Shown here piece after piece: positions 1 to 8,631 of a DNA stretch of 64,000 bases; position 1 is the stretch's first letter; each line of letters opens with the position of its first letter. Under the pieces are notes generated by a model. It ran no database searches and was not told the DNA's origin. It saw nothing but the letters and a program-made list of their open reading frames with translations. Location of the stretch: contig NZ_PPHG01000075.1 in the NCBI RefSeq assembly GCF_002904295.1, positions 186,001 to 250,000 of the forward strand. The letters are read 5' to 3'. The DNA comes from Amycolatopsis sp. CA-128772 (lineage in GTDB: Bacteria; Actinomycetota; Actinomycetes; Mycobacteriales; Pseudonocardiaceae). A program made the translations under genes and the position numbers.

Positions 1-558
1 CCCGCCCCCGCCGGCCGCGACGAGGGTGTGGTGCAGCCCGAGGACCGGTTTCTCGTCCTGGGCGGCCAGCACGGTGTCGAGACCGGTGCCGACCTTGTCG
101 GCGATGCTCGCCGCGACGCTCAACGGCGGCCCGATCAACGACGCGATGCTCCCGCCGATGGCCACGGCGGCGGCCAGCGGCCCGGCCACCGACGCCCGGT
201 AGAGCGCGGCCTCGACCTCGACCGTGCCGCCTTCGAACGGCAGCAACGGCGTCATCCGGTATTCGACGTAGGCACCGGGCGCGGTCAGGGTCGCGGTGGG
301 TTTGGTGAAGCGGGTGAACGGCGTCAGCTCCCGGGCGAACGTGAGCGTGACCCCGCCGTGCAACGCGGGGAAGTGCTGGTTCCCCCAGCTGACGGCGGTC
401 TTGAGAAAGCCTTCCGACAGCCAGAGCCGCACGTACCCGTCGCCGGGCACGAGCGGTTCGGCACCGGGTTCGGGGAAGAACTCGAGCGTGACGTGGCCGG
501 CTTCGGCGGCGAACCAGGCCTTCACCCGCTCCCCGACCCGGCGTGCGAATCCGGTCAT
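1..558 (-). CDS. Unrecognised protein, last gene of the peptidase/NTPase operon (3' end outside window)
   Basis: The visible 186 residues start at ATG 558-556, which overlaps the TGA of the upstream STAND gene (ATGA), so the two are translationally coupled. The first about 110 residues are rich in beta-type sequence (HVTLEFFPEP, GYVRLWLSEGF, GGVTLTFAREL, AYVEYRMTPLLPFEGG). They are followed by a small-residue hydrophobic stretch at about 124-147 (VAGPLAAAVAIGGSIASLIG, then PPLSVAASIA) that could insert into a membrane. I do not recognise a family. From its place in a CHAT/metallopeptidase/STAND operon it may be an effector, a protease substrate or a sensor, but that is inference. The end is not visible, so domain content beyond residue 186 is unknown. 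Confidence 0.75.
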   Translation of the reverse strand, partial: MTGFARRVGERVKAWFAAEAGHVTLEFFPEPGAEPLVPGDGYVRLWLSEGFLKTAVSWGNQHFPALHGGVTLTFARELTPFTRFTKPTATLTAPGAYVEYRMTPLLPFEGGTVEVEAALYRASVAGPLAAAVAIGGSIASLIGPPLSVAASIADKVGTGLDTVLAAQDEKPVLGLHHTLVAAGGGG

Positions 559-3500
559 GACCCTCCCCTGTTCACGGCGCGCACGAAGAGCAGGACGTCG
601 ATGCTGGCCATCGGTGTCCCGGTCGTGCCCCGTTCGGCCCGGTGCACCAGGTACTTGATGTCCTCGGTGAGATCCAGCAGGTACTGGAGTTCCAGCACCC
701 TCGAGCGCATGACGGCGCGCCAGACGATCTGCACCGCTTCCTTGGCCACTTCGTCGGGCAGCGGCGGCACGACGAGCACGGCGTCGCTGCCGTTGTCCAT
801 CGCCGCCGAAGCGGCGCCCACGAACCCGTCGTGGTCGTGGCCGAGAGGCAGCGGCACCACATCGGTGGGATCGGCCTGCAGGACCAGCAACCCGACCGGA
901 TCGCGGGTCAGCGTGTGCAGGTCGAACAGCTCCTCCCGGCGGTCGGCACCCCGGCTGTGTTCGCGGGCGGCGCGCCCGCTCGCGTCGCGGACCCGGAACT
1001 GCCACCCCGCCGACGTCCGCACGGGCGTGCCGACGAGGTGCACCAGCCGACACGCTCCCGGGACATCCGTCCAAGCCCGGCTCGGCCGCAGCCGCAGCGG
1101 CCCGTGGAACGCCTCGGTGCGCGCTCTCCAGTCTTCCAGCGAAATCGATCCGCGGGCTCCGGGAAGCCACCGCACGTACACCGTGCGCGGCCGTCTGGCC
1201 GCCGGCACCCCTTCGGCCAGGGCGCGTTCCCACCGGACGGTGAACTGCAGTTCCCGGGGGACCTGCAGGAACGTCACGCTGACCTGGTCCCGCGGCAGCC
1301 GGTCGTCCCGGGGGACGTCGGCCAGTCCTTCGGGCGACCCGTCGTCCGACCAGGACCCGGTCCCGGTCCACAGCGGGGTGGCCAGCCGCTTCCGTTCCTT
1401 CGACCTCTTCGGCCGGAACCGGATGTTCCACGGCATCTGTTCCGGGTAAAGCCGCAGGAGCAGCGTCTTCGGCCCTTCGGGCACGACCTCCAGCCGTCGC
1501 ATGTCGTAGATCCAGCCCACCCAGTACGGGAGCAGCTGAGCGAGTACGACGGGGACGGCGCCGAGCCCGATGACCCAGCCGACGGACGCTCCGAGCAGGG
1601 CCGACACTCCCGCGACGACACCGCCCACCACCGCGCCGACGCACAGCCACGAGAAGAAGGAAGTCCACGAATGCATGGCGCGCGAGCGCCAGGCGATGTG
1701 CCGGAGACCGGGCAGGGACTGCCGCGTCAGGTGCGACCGCCACCGGGCGGCGAACAACCGCCACCGGCTCGGAACCACGGGTTCCGGCCGGGCCGCCGTC
1801 GGTTTCAGCAGCCTGCGCACCTGGTCGACGCCACGGTGGTACCCGGCCGCGGCGAACCTTTCCTGCGCTCGTTCGAGCAGTTCCCGGCCCGCCTGCCAGG
1901 AGCCGAGGACAGCGTGGATCTCCCCCGCCATGAAGTCGCTGCGCCCACGAGCCAGCAGCCCGTCCCGGGGCAGGTAACCGTCGGCGAATTCCACCCGGAA
2001 GGCCGCCATCTCCCACAGATCGAGGTGGTCCACCGGCCACTCGATGGCCTCGGGCGGCTGCCCCCGCGGGTGGCAGCGCCACCGGCCGTACGGCGAGCAG
2101 TATTCGGCCCACCGGGGGTCGTCGGCCTCCTTGAGCAGCCGGAGGACCAGCCACGCCTCGTCACGCAACCGGGGCGAACCGTCGTAGGCCAGCGTCCGCA
2201 CGCGTGCGTGTTCGGTGGTCCGCGCGGCCCGGCACACGCGCAACAGGGCGAGATCGCAAGCCTCGACGAGTTCGGCATCGTCGCCGGAACCGATGGCCGC
2301 CGAACGTATTTCGTCGAGGTTCTCGGCGGCTTCGCGGTAACGCCCGAGCAAGGTCAGCGCATCGGCGACGGCAACCGCGTGGGGCCGCCCGAACCAGGTG
2401 TGCAGCCAGGGAACCGGATCGCCCGCCTGGAACACGACCGGCGCGGCCGCCGGGAGCTGATCGACGACACCTCGGGCGAGCCGGTGATCGAGCAGGGCGG
2501 CGAGCAGCCGGTCGGCATCGATGTCCCCTTCGCCGGGCTGTCCCCGGTGCCGCAGGGCGCGCTGGGCTTCCTCGTCGAGTGGGTCACCGCCGTAGAGCGC
2601 GACCAGCACGCGCACCAGCCGCAAGCGGTCCGGCATGCCTCGCGGGCAGACCCAGTCCCGCCGGACCTCCGGCACGACGGGGCCGGGCAGGTCGTCGAGG
2701 GTGCGGATGTGCGTTTCGAGCAGGTCGGCGACCGGTGCCTCGACGCGGCGATCCATCGCGAGCCCGGCGAGCATGACGGCCGCGCCGGCGGCGATGTGCG
2801 GCGAACGCGCGTCGCCGGCCAGCTCCCGCAGGATCGGCTCGGCACCCGCGACCGCAGACCACCAGACGGCCGGGTTCTCCAAGGCCGCGAGGATCGCGTC
2901 CTCCAGCTCTGCGTCGATCCCGCTCGCCGCGAACCTCCTGAACACCCACGAGGAGCTTTCGGTCACCGTTTCCGCGACCGCGACTTTGCCGAGCGCGGCG
3001 CGAAGTCCCAGCCGCGTCCGGGTTTCCCCGGGCGGGTACCGGTCCGCCGAGTCGGCGACCGCGTCCCACAGCTGGTGCAGACCCTCCCGGTAGCCGCTGT
3101 GGATGCGGGCGGACGCCTCCGTGGCCAGCACCGCCGCCAGGATCGTGGGGCCCTGGCGGTCCTCCTCCGTGGCCGCCACCCGGGGCGCGACCCGCATCGC
3201 CCACGCCCACTCGCCGTGGAACAGGATCTCGTGGTCGATCTTCGCCCACAGCGTGGCCGCCTCCGCCGGCGGCAGCAGGCGAACCGCCGCGATGACCGTC
3301 GCGGCGGTAACCTTCGGCAGCGGTTGCGCCAGGATCACCTCCGCCGCGTCGCGACCGAGTGCGGCCAGGTCGGCCGGCGGCCGGTCCGCGCGTTCCAGGA
3401 CCGCGCGCAGGCGGTCGCGGATGTGTTCGTCGACTTCGATCACGCGGGGCATGCCGTCGCCGCCGACCACGCGGACGTTGACCCACTCCTGGCCGGCGAG

Positions 3501-5114
3501 GCCGTCGAACGCCGCCGGGACGTCGACGCCGAGTCGGGTCAGGGCCGGGGTGATCAGCATCCGGTCGAACTCGCCCAGTGCCACCGTCACCGGGAGGGCC
3601 GCGATGACGTCCCGGTCCTGGATCCGGCTGAGGATCCGGCGCTCGACGTAGGGATCGGCAACCGTCGCCGAGAGCTCCGCGAGGTCCAGGCCGGGCTCGT
3701 CGCGCACCCAGTCGCACAGGCCGGCCAGCTCGAACGGGTTGTACCGGGTGCCGTCGGCCGACCGGGCCAGGAGGGTCGGGCGCAGCCGCTCCGGGATGTT
3801 CCGTTCCTCCAGGTAGCCGGCCGCGTCCTCGTGGGTGAAGCCGCTCATCGGGACGACCCGGACGTAGTCGCGGGTCAGCAGTTTCGGGCCGCTGTAGAGC
3901 GTGCCGTCCGCCGGTTTGACCAGCCGGCGTCGTCCGGCGAGGACCACCCGGATGTCGGAATTCCGCCGGTGCAGGCTGTGCAGCAGGTCGAAGGTCTGGT
4001 CGATGGCGGGGGCTTCCGCACCGGCCGGGTACAGCTTCGCGAGTTCCTCGCAGGTGTCGAGGACCAGCACCACCGGCGACGGCAGCTGGCCGACGAAGTC
4101 GGCGAACCGGTCGATCGCCTCCAGCCGCAACCCCGCCACGGTGACCGGGTCGGGATCGGACCGCGAGAGTTCCTCGTGCACCGCGTCCGCGGCGTCACGG
4201 ACCGCGCGGTAGCGGTGTTCGGCGTCGCGGGTGGTCGCGAAGCCGAGGAGCTCGTCGGTCAGCGCGACGAGCAGCTCGGCCGGGCGCCGCTCGGGGTAGC
4301 GCGGGTCGAGGTGGTCGAAGTCGACGCGGGCGACCGGGAACCGCGGCATGCCGTTGTCCTCGGCCAGCTTCCCGGACGCCAGGTACCGCACGGTCATGGT
4401 CTTGCCGACGCCGGCGTTGCCGAACAGGTGCAGCGCCCACGGCCCGTCGGCACCGGTGACGAGGGCGGTCAGGGCGTCCTCGATCTCGGCCCGCCGGTGG
4501 TAGCCGGTGAGGTGCCCGAGGTCGTCGCGGGTGCGGTACTCGCGGTCCAGCCGCCACTGTGCGCGTTTCACGGCGTCCTCGAGCGGTCCGCCCACGACCT
4601 CGCAGACCACGCGTGACGTCGCCACCATGGTGGCCGCGGCGGGCAAATCCTGCCGGTGCAGCATCGACTCGATCGTGCTCAGCAGCTCACGGCCCGAAGG
4701 GTCGGCGTGGAACTCCCGGACGCGTATCCACGCCCGCAGTTCCGGCGGGTCGAGCCGGGCGACCCGGGAGCAGACGTCCCCGTAGAACCCGACGACCGCC
4801 TCGACGCCCATCTTGTCGCGCAGGTAGTCGCCGACCTCGTGGCGGCGGCGCGCGCGGATCCAGAACGACGCCAGCTGTCCCCCGGCCGCCGACCGGTGCT
4901 CGACGAGGTCGGCCCACGCGAGCTTGTCGACGAACTCGGCGAGTTTCCGGTTCCCGTGCAGTTCGAGCTGCTCGGCCAGGGTGGGTGTCCACTCCGGCAG
5001 CAGGCTGAGCAGGCAGAGGCTCCGGGCGTCGAATTCGGCCAGGGCCCGTGCCGACGCTTCGTGCTGCCGCTGTTCCAGCCGTCGCAGCAGCTCCTCGGCG
5101 GTGTGCTCGGTCAT
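555..5114 (-). CDS. STAND-type NTPase with TPR-like middle and C-terminal membrane hairpin
   Basis: 1519 residues from ATG 5114-5112, which overlaps the stop of the CHAT gene by 4 bases (ATGA). The frame is open further upstream, but that part is antisense to the CHAT gene. The N-terminal about 110 residues look like a helical, winged-helix-like adaptor. Walker A GNAGVGKT is at about 232-239 and Walker B VVLVLDTCEEL at about 344-354. A sensor-like segment IRVVLAGRRRL follows. This is the order of STAND/AAA-like signalling NTPases. About 600-1100 is alanine-rich and helical, TPR-like. Two hydrophobic helices at about 1151-1203 (FFSWLCVGAVVGGVVAGV and the next) predict a membrane hairpin, followed by an about 315-residue C-terminal domain I do not recognise. 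STAND proteins are usually signal-triggered switches; here the switch would sit at the membrane. Function is inferred from domains and the operon. Confidence 0.85.
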   Translation of the reverse strand: MTEHTAEELLRRLEQRQHEASARALAEFDARSLCLLSLLPEWTPTLAEQLELHGNRKLAEFVDKLAWADLVEHRSAAGGQLASFWIRARRRHEVGDYLRDKMGVEAVVGFYGDVCSRVARLDPPELRAWIRVREFHADPSGRELLSTIESMLHRQDLPAAATMVATSRVVCEVVGGPLEDAVKRAQWRLDREYRTRDDLGHLTGYHRRAEIEDALTALVTGADGPWALHLFGNAGVGKTMTVRYLASGKLAEDNGMPRFPVARVDFDHLDPRYPERRPAELLVALTDELLGFATTRDAEHRYRAVRDAADAVHEELSRSDPDPVTVAGLRLEAIDRFADFVGQLPSPVVLVLDTCEELAKLYPAGAEAPAIDQTFDLLHSLHRRNSDIRVVLAGRRRLVKPADGTLYSGPKLLTRDYVRVVPMSGFTHEDAAGYLEERNIPERLRPTLLARSADGTRYNPFELAGLCDWVRDEPGLDLAELSATVADPYVERRILSRIQDRDVIAALPVTVALGEFDRMLITPALTRLGVDVPAAFDGLAGQEWVNVRVVGGDGMPRVIEVDEHIRDRLRAVLERADRPPADLAALGRDAAEVILAQPLPKVTAATVIAAVRLLPPAEAATLWAKIDHEILFHGEWAWAMRVAPRVAATEEDRQGPTILAAVLATEASARIHSGYREGLHQLWDAVADSADRYPPGETRTRLGLRAALGKVAVAETVTESSSWVFRRFAASGIDAELEDAILAALENPAVWWSAVAGAEPILRELAGDARSPHIAAGAAVMLAGLAMDRRVEAPVADLLETHIRTLDDLPGPVVPEVRRDWVCPRGMPDRLRLVRVLVALYGGDPLDEEAQRALRHRGQPGEGDIDADRLLAALLDHRLARGVVDQLPAAAPVVFQAGDPVPWLHTWFGRPHAVAVADALTLLGRYREAAENLDEIRSAAIGSGDDAELVEACDLALLRVCRAARTTEHARVRTLAYDGSPRLRDEAWLVLRLLKEADDPRWAEYCSPYGRWRCHPRGQPPEAIEWPVDHLDLWEMAAFRVEFADGYLPRDGLLARGRSDFMAGEIHAVLGSWQAGRELLERAQERFAAAGYHRGVDQVRRLLKPTAARPEPVVPSRWRLFAARWRSHLTRQSLPGLRHIAWRSRAMHSWTSFFSWLCVGAVVGGVVAGVSALLGASVGWVIGLGAVPVVLAQLLPYWVGWIYDMRRLEVVPEGPKTLLLRLYPEQMPWNIRFRPKRSKERKRLATPLWTGTGSWSDDGSPEGLADVPRDDRLPRDQVSVTFLQVPRELQFTVRWERALAEGVPAARRPRTVYVRWLPGARGSISLEDWRARTEAFHGPLRLRPSRAWTDVPGACRLVHLVGTPVRTSAGWQFRVRDASGRAAREHSRGADRREELFDLHTLTRDPVGLLVLQADPTDVVPLPLGHDHDGFVGAASAAMDNGSDAVLVVPPLPDEVAKEAVQIVWRAVMRSRVLELQYLLDLTEDIKYLVHRAERGTTGTPMASIDVLLFVRAVNRGGS

Positions 5115-7198
5115 TTCGCCAGCCCCAGGTAGCGGTTCCAGGTGGCGAAGTCGTCGTCGGCGACGAACGCCCCGCTCTCCACCAGCAGATCGGCGTGGTC
5201 GTAGAAGTCCGGCCTGCTCACCCGCGCGGGCTCGCCCTTCAGGAGCCGGAACACCTTGCGCACGAAGGTCCAGTTCGCGTCCGGCCGGGCCGCGTAGACC
5301 TTGCGCTCGGCCTCGGTGCCGCTCAGCCAGGGGTTGAGCAGGACCCACTGGAAGCCCAGGAGCGCCTCGTCGTCGGCCAGCACGTCCAGCGGCGGGAACG
5401 AGTAGCCCGGCTGGCCCTGTTTGACGTCACTCAGCGTTTTCACCAGCGGCCCGCCGTGTTCCTGCAACGACGCGGTGAAGACGACCGGCGCCACCGTGTC
5501 CGGCGTCCCCAGCCCGATTTCGCCGACCTCGCTCAGGACGGCCTTCAGGTCCTCCACGAACGGCCAGCGGTGGATCTCGTCGGCGAGCACGACGACCCGG
5601 GTGCGCGGACCGAACGGCTCGCGCTGACCCGCCATCGCCGTGGCGACCTTCGCGAGGTCGTCGGCCAGCGACAGCCAGGCGACGCTGGGCGAGATCGGCG
5701 CCTCGTCCTGCTCGAATGCGTCGACCGCGGCCGAGAGCGCCTTCAGGGACGTGGCCTCATCCCGGTAGTACCCGTCCAGGAGCTCCAGGTGCGGCAACTC
5801 GAGCTTGAAGAACACGGCCAGCTTGCGGACGGCGAGCAGGACCTGGTGCAGGAAGGTGCGGAGATCGGCCGGCTCCTTCGACGGCGCGTACGGCCCGAGC
5901 AGCAAGGGGGCGTGGCCCCGCAGCAGGAGCTGGTACCCCATTTCCCGGAGCAGCCGGGTCCCGCCGAGCCCGGCCAGGGGACCGTGCCGGAGCACGCCGA
6001 CCACGCCGACGGGCCGGCGCCGGTCGAAGATGTCGTCCACGTGCCCGAGGATCGCGGTGCGGCCGATGAACAGCGGGGCACCGCGCAACCCGAGCCGGCG
6101 TGCGGCGTCGCGGTCGACCGGGCGGAAGCCCGGTTCCACGGACTCCGCGACGAAGAGCGCGGGCATCGCCCAGTCCAGCTGACGGCCCGGCTCGGTGCGG
6201 CTCAAGGCCGCCCGGCGCCCTTCGGCGACGGCCTTCGCCAGTGGTGTCCCGTCACTGATCGCCTCGACGAGCCGGCGGCTGTAGAGCCGGCACGCCTGCT
6301 CGCTCACCTCCCCCGCGACCGCCGACACGATCGGGATCCCGCGGGCCACCAGCTCGGCGGCCAGCGGCCCGGACGGCGCCGGTTCCGCGGCTCCGCCCGA
6401 TCCCGTGCGGCACGCGCTGAGCACGACCGCGAGCGGGTCGGCGTCCCCGCTGGTGAGCGCGGTGACCAGGGCGTCCGCTCCCACCCAGCCGTCGGCCAGC
6501 TGGACGACGCCATGACCGTCGACGACGTCGCCGTGCGCCACCAGGTGCACGACGTCCGGCTGGAACTCCGTGCAGTGGCGCACCAGGTCTTCCCGCTTCA
6601 CGCTCTGCACGGCCTTCGCGGCGCAGACACCGTCGGCGTCGAAGGCGCGCAGCAGTCCCATGAACATCGCGCCCGGCCGGATCGTGTCGTCCAGCAGGGA
6701 ACCGCCGACCGCGAACAGCACCCGCGGGGTGCGCTGGATCGTGCCGATTTCGCGCGCCACCCGGGGCACCAGCCGGGTGATGCCGACCAGCAGGCCCGGG
6801 TCGTTGGCCAGCGGGACGCCCTCGTGGCACATGGCTTCCCAGGTCAGCTGGTGCAGCACCATCTCGTCCAACGGCCAGCGGAGTGCGAGCTCGACACCCC
6901 GCGCCGCCAGGACGCACGGAAGCTTGCGGATGTCGGCCCACACCGGTTCCAGCAGGCAGCCGAACAGCCATTCCCCGTAGGCGTGGACGTCGCCCTCGAG
7001 CGTGCGCCGGTTCTCGATCCGCGTGAGCCGGGCGCCCAGCTCGTCGCGGTCGATCTCGCCCCGGTACGGGACGGTCAGCTCGCGGTCGCCGCAGACGACG
7101 GTCGTCGCGGCCAGCGTGAACTCCTCCGCGATGCCCTCGCCGGTCACCCGCACGGTCCACCCCGGCGAGACGTCGACGAGGAACCTAGGCATGTTCAT
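5111..7198 (-). CDS. CHAT-domain caspase-like protease fused to a degenerate NTPase domain
   Basis: 695 residues. ATG 7198-7196 overlaps the end of the metallopeptidase gene by 14 bases; a second ATG at 7192-7190 is also possible. The CHAT catalytic pair is clear: His222 in VVHLVAHGD and Cys263 in VVLSACRTG, the caspase/separase-like dyad. Residues about 380-695 resemble a STAND/AAA module, beginning LFIGRTAILGHVDDIF with a Walker-B-like RVVVLADEIHRW. The expected P-loop reads GPLAGLGGTR at about 404-413, lacking the Lys, so nucleotide binding is doubtful. CHAT proteases in bacteria (for example Craspase) are activated by a partner and cleave specific proteins. Here likely partners are the coupled STAND NTPase and the HETGH protein. 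No signal peptide, so a cytoplasmic protein is expected. Confidence 0.88.
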   Translation of the reverse strand: MNMPRFLVDVSPGWTVRVTGEGIAEEFTLAATTVVCGDRELTVPYRGEIDRDELGARLTRIENRRTLEGDVHAYGEWLFGCLLEPVWADIRKLPCVLAARGVELALRWPLDEMVLHQLTWEAMCHEGVPLANDPGLLVGITRLVPRVAREIGTIQRTPRVLFAVGGSLLDDTIRPGAMFMGLLRAFDADGVCAAKAVQSVKREDLVRHCTEFQPDVVHLVAHGDVVDGHGVVQLADGWVGADALVTALTSGDADPLAVVLSACRTGSGGAAEPAPSGPLAAELVARGIPIVSAVAGEVSEQACRLYSRRLVEAISDGTPLAKAVAEGRRAALSRTEPGRQLDWAMPALFVAESVEPGFRPVDRDAARRLGLRGAPLFIGRTAILGHVDDIFDRRRPVGVVGVLRHGPLAGLGGTRLLREMGYQLLLRGHAPLLLGPYAPSKEPADLRTFLHQVLLAVRKLAVFFKLELPHLELLDGYYRDEATSLKALSAAVDAFEQDEAPISPSVAWLSLADDLAKVATAMAGQREPFGPRTRVVVLADEIHRWPFVEDLKAVLSEVGEIGLGTPDTVAPVVFTASLQEHGGPLVKTLSDVKQGQPGYSFPPLDVLADDEALLGFQWVLLNPWLSGTEAERKVYAARPDANWTFVRKVFRLLKGEPARVSRPDFYDHADLLVESGAFVADDDFATWNRYLGLAK

Positions 7199-8537
7199 CG
7201 TCGGCCGCCCTTCCGACCAGCAGTTCGCCCAGCGCGCCGGCCAGCTGGTCGAGCTGCGTTTCGCCCGGCGGGGCGAGGACGCCCGGCGCGCCGCTCCTGG
7301 CCAGCACCGACAGCAGGCCGGAGTGCAGCGCGGCCAGTTCGTCGTCCCGGCCGGCGGTGGTGAGCGCGCGGTAGCGGTGCACGGCCGCGGCGGCCAGGAT
7401 GCGCGGCGCTTCGGGGGTGTCGACCGCGCCGATGGCCGGTTCGGGCCGCGTGAGCTGCCCGGCCCACGACTGCAGCCGCGGTCCCGGCCGGATCACCTCG
7501 TCGAGCGCCAGGTTCCGCAGCGTCCCGCGGCCGAGCGGGATGTCCAGGAGCGCGGCCACGATGGCGGGCAGTGCGGCCAGGTGGGGTTCCGCGGCGGCGT
7601 CCGCGGCCGCCGCGGCGCCGGCGGCGGTGGGGACGTCGCTCGCGGCGCCGAGGGCCTCGAGCGTCTCGCCGAGCAGGGCGAGCCGCACCAGCGGTGCCGG
7701 GTAGCCGCCGCGCGGGCGCAGCAGGTGCGCGGGCGGGCCGTACTGCAGTTCGTCGATGGCCCAGGCCGCGGCCGGCCCGGCCATCAGCACCGAGTAGAGG
7801 TCGGCGAAAACCTCATGGTGCCAACGGGTCCAGTCCGCGACGAGGTCCGGCGGGACGGCGTCGCGCAGCGCCTGGCGGACGGCCGCGCCGAGTTCGAGGT
7901 CGAGAAGGACGTGGTGCCCGGTCTCGTGCGCGGCGAGCACGAGCCACCAGCCTTCGCGGACCGCCGGCTCGGGCAGGGCGATCACCGGGATCGGCAGCCG
8001 GTCGACGAACTCGGCGACCGGGTCGTCGAGCGCGGGCCGCAGTTCGGCCGGGACGTCGCACCGACGCCGGGCGAGGGCGTCGGTGCGGTTGTCGACGAAG
8101 CACAGCGGCCCGGTCGGCGGTTTCCGGCCCCGTGCGGCGAACCCTTCGCTCCAGCAGCTGCGGGCAAATTCGTCCGCGGCGGCCAGGACGGCCGGATGCC
8201 CGGCTGCCCGCCGCTGGTCGTACTTTCCGGCGTACCACCGGAACAACTGCTGGAGGGTGGCCAGTCCCCGGTCGACGCCGCGGCAGTGTTCGTACCCGGC
8301 GGCGGTTTCCGCGGGCACGGCGGCGAGTTCGGCGCGCAGCCGGTCGAGCATCCCGGTGAGGACCGCGTCCAGTGTCCGCAGGTGTGAGCCGAACCGGTGG
8401 AACACCGGATCCGCGGCGGTCGCGCCGAGCCAGTCCCGGATCCGCCCGCCGAGTGCGTCCACCGCCTCCGCACTGCGCGCGACCCGGCGGTCCAGCCGCC
8501 CGCCGTCGATGCCGATGGTCACGGCGCCCGCAGCCAC
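7185..8537 (-). CDS. Zinc-metallopeptidase-like protein (HETGH), first gene of the CHAT/STAND operon
   Basis: 450 residues if started at GTG 8537-8535, chosen because GGGAGG lies just upstream. A TTG at 8552 or GTG at 8522 are alternatives. The segment LVLAAHETGHHVLL carries an HExxH zinc motif (His204, Glu205, His208). Glu242 in WHHEVFADLYS, 34 residues later, is a plausible third zinc ligand, giving a gluzincin-like arrangement. The N-terminal about 150 residues are helical. No signal peptide or membrane helix, so an intracellular peptidase is likely. It starts a run of overlapping genes, metallopeptidase > CHAT protease > STAND NTPase > unknown, that should be transcribed together. I do not recognise a named family. 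Peptidase activity is inferred from the motif. Confidence 0.8.
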   Translation of the reverse strand: MAAGAVTIGIDGGRLDRRVARSAEAVDALGGRIRDWLGATAADPVFHRFGSHLRTLDAVLTGMLDRLRAELAAVPAETAAGYEHCRGVDRGLATLQQLFRWYAGKYDQRRAAGHPAVLAAADEFARSCWSEGFAARGRKPPTGPLCFVDNRTDALARRRCDVPAELRPALDDPVAEFVDRLPIPVIALPEPAVREGWWLVLAAHETGHHVLLDLELGAAVRQALRDAVPPDLVADWTRWHHEVFADLYSVLMAGPAAAWAIDELQYGPPAHLLRPRGGYPAPLVRLALLGETLEALGAASDVPTAAGAAAAADAAAEPHLAALPAIVAALLDIPLGRGTLRNLALDEVIRPGPRLQSWAGQLTRPEPAIGAVDTPEAPRILAAAAVHRYRALTTAGRDDELAALHSGLLSVLARSGAPGVLAPPGETQLDQLAGALGELLVGRAADDEHA

Positions 8538-8578
8538 ATTCCCTCCCCGCAAGTCGCAGTCAGCCGGTGAGTCGCCGG

Positions 8579-8602
8579 CCGGGTGCGCTTGGTTACACCC
8601 GG
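8579..8602 (-). terminator. Possible hairpin between the beta-helix gene and the metallopeptidase operon
   Basis: CCGGGTG (8579-8585) pairs with CACCCGG (8596-8602) around a 10-base loop, 30 bases after the stop of the beta-helix gene on the minus strand. There is no clear U-tract. It could terminate that transcript or lie in the leader of the downstream operon. Confidence 0.4.
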
Positions 8603-8631
8603 CGAGCCCGCCAGGGTCCGCGCCGCCGCGG

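Noticed and set aside
642..4616. A 1324-codon open frame on the plus strand
   Set aside because: Antisense shadow of the STAND NTPase gene. Arg/Pro/Gly-rich composition, no domain, no ribosome site. Long antisense frames are expected at this GC content.
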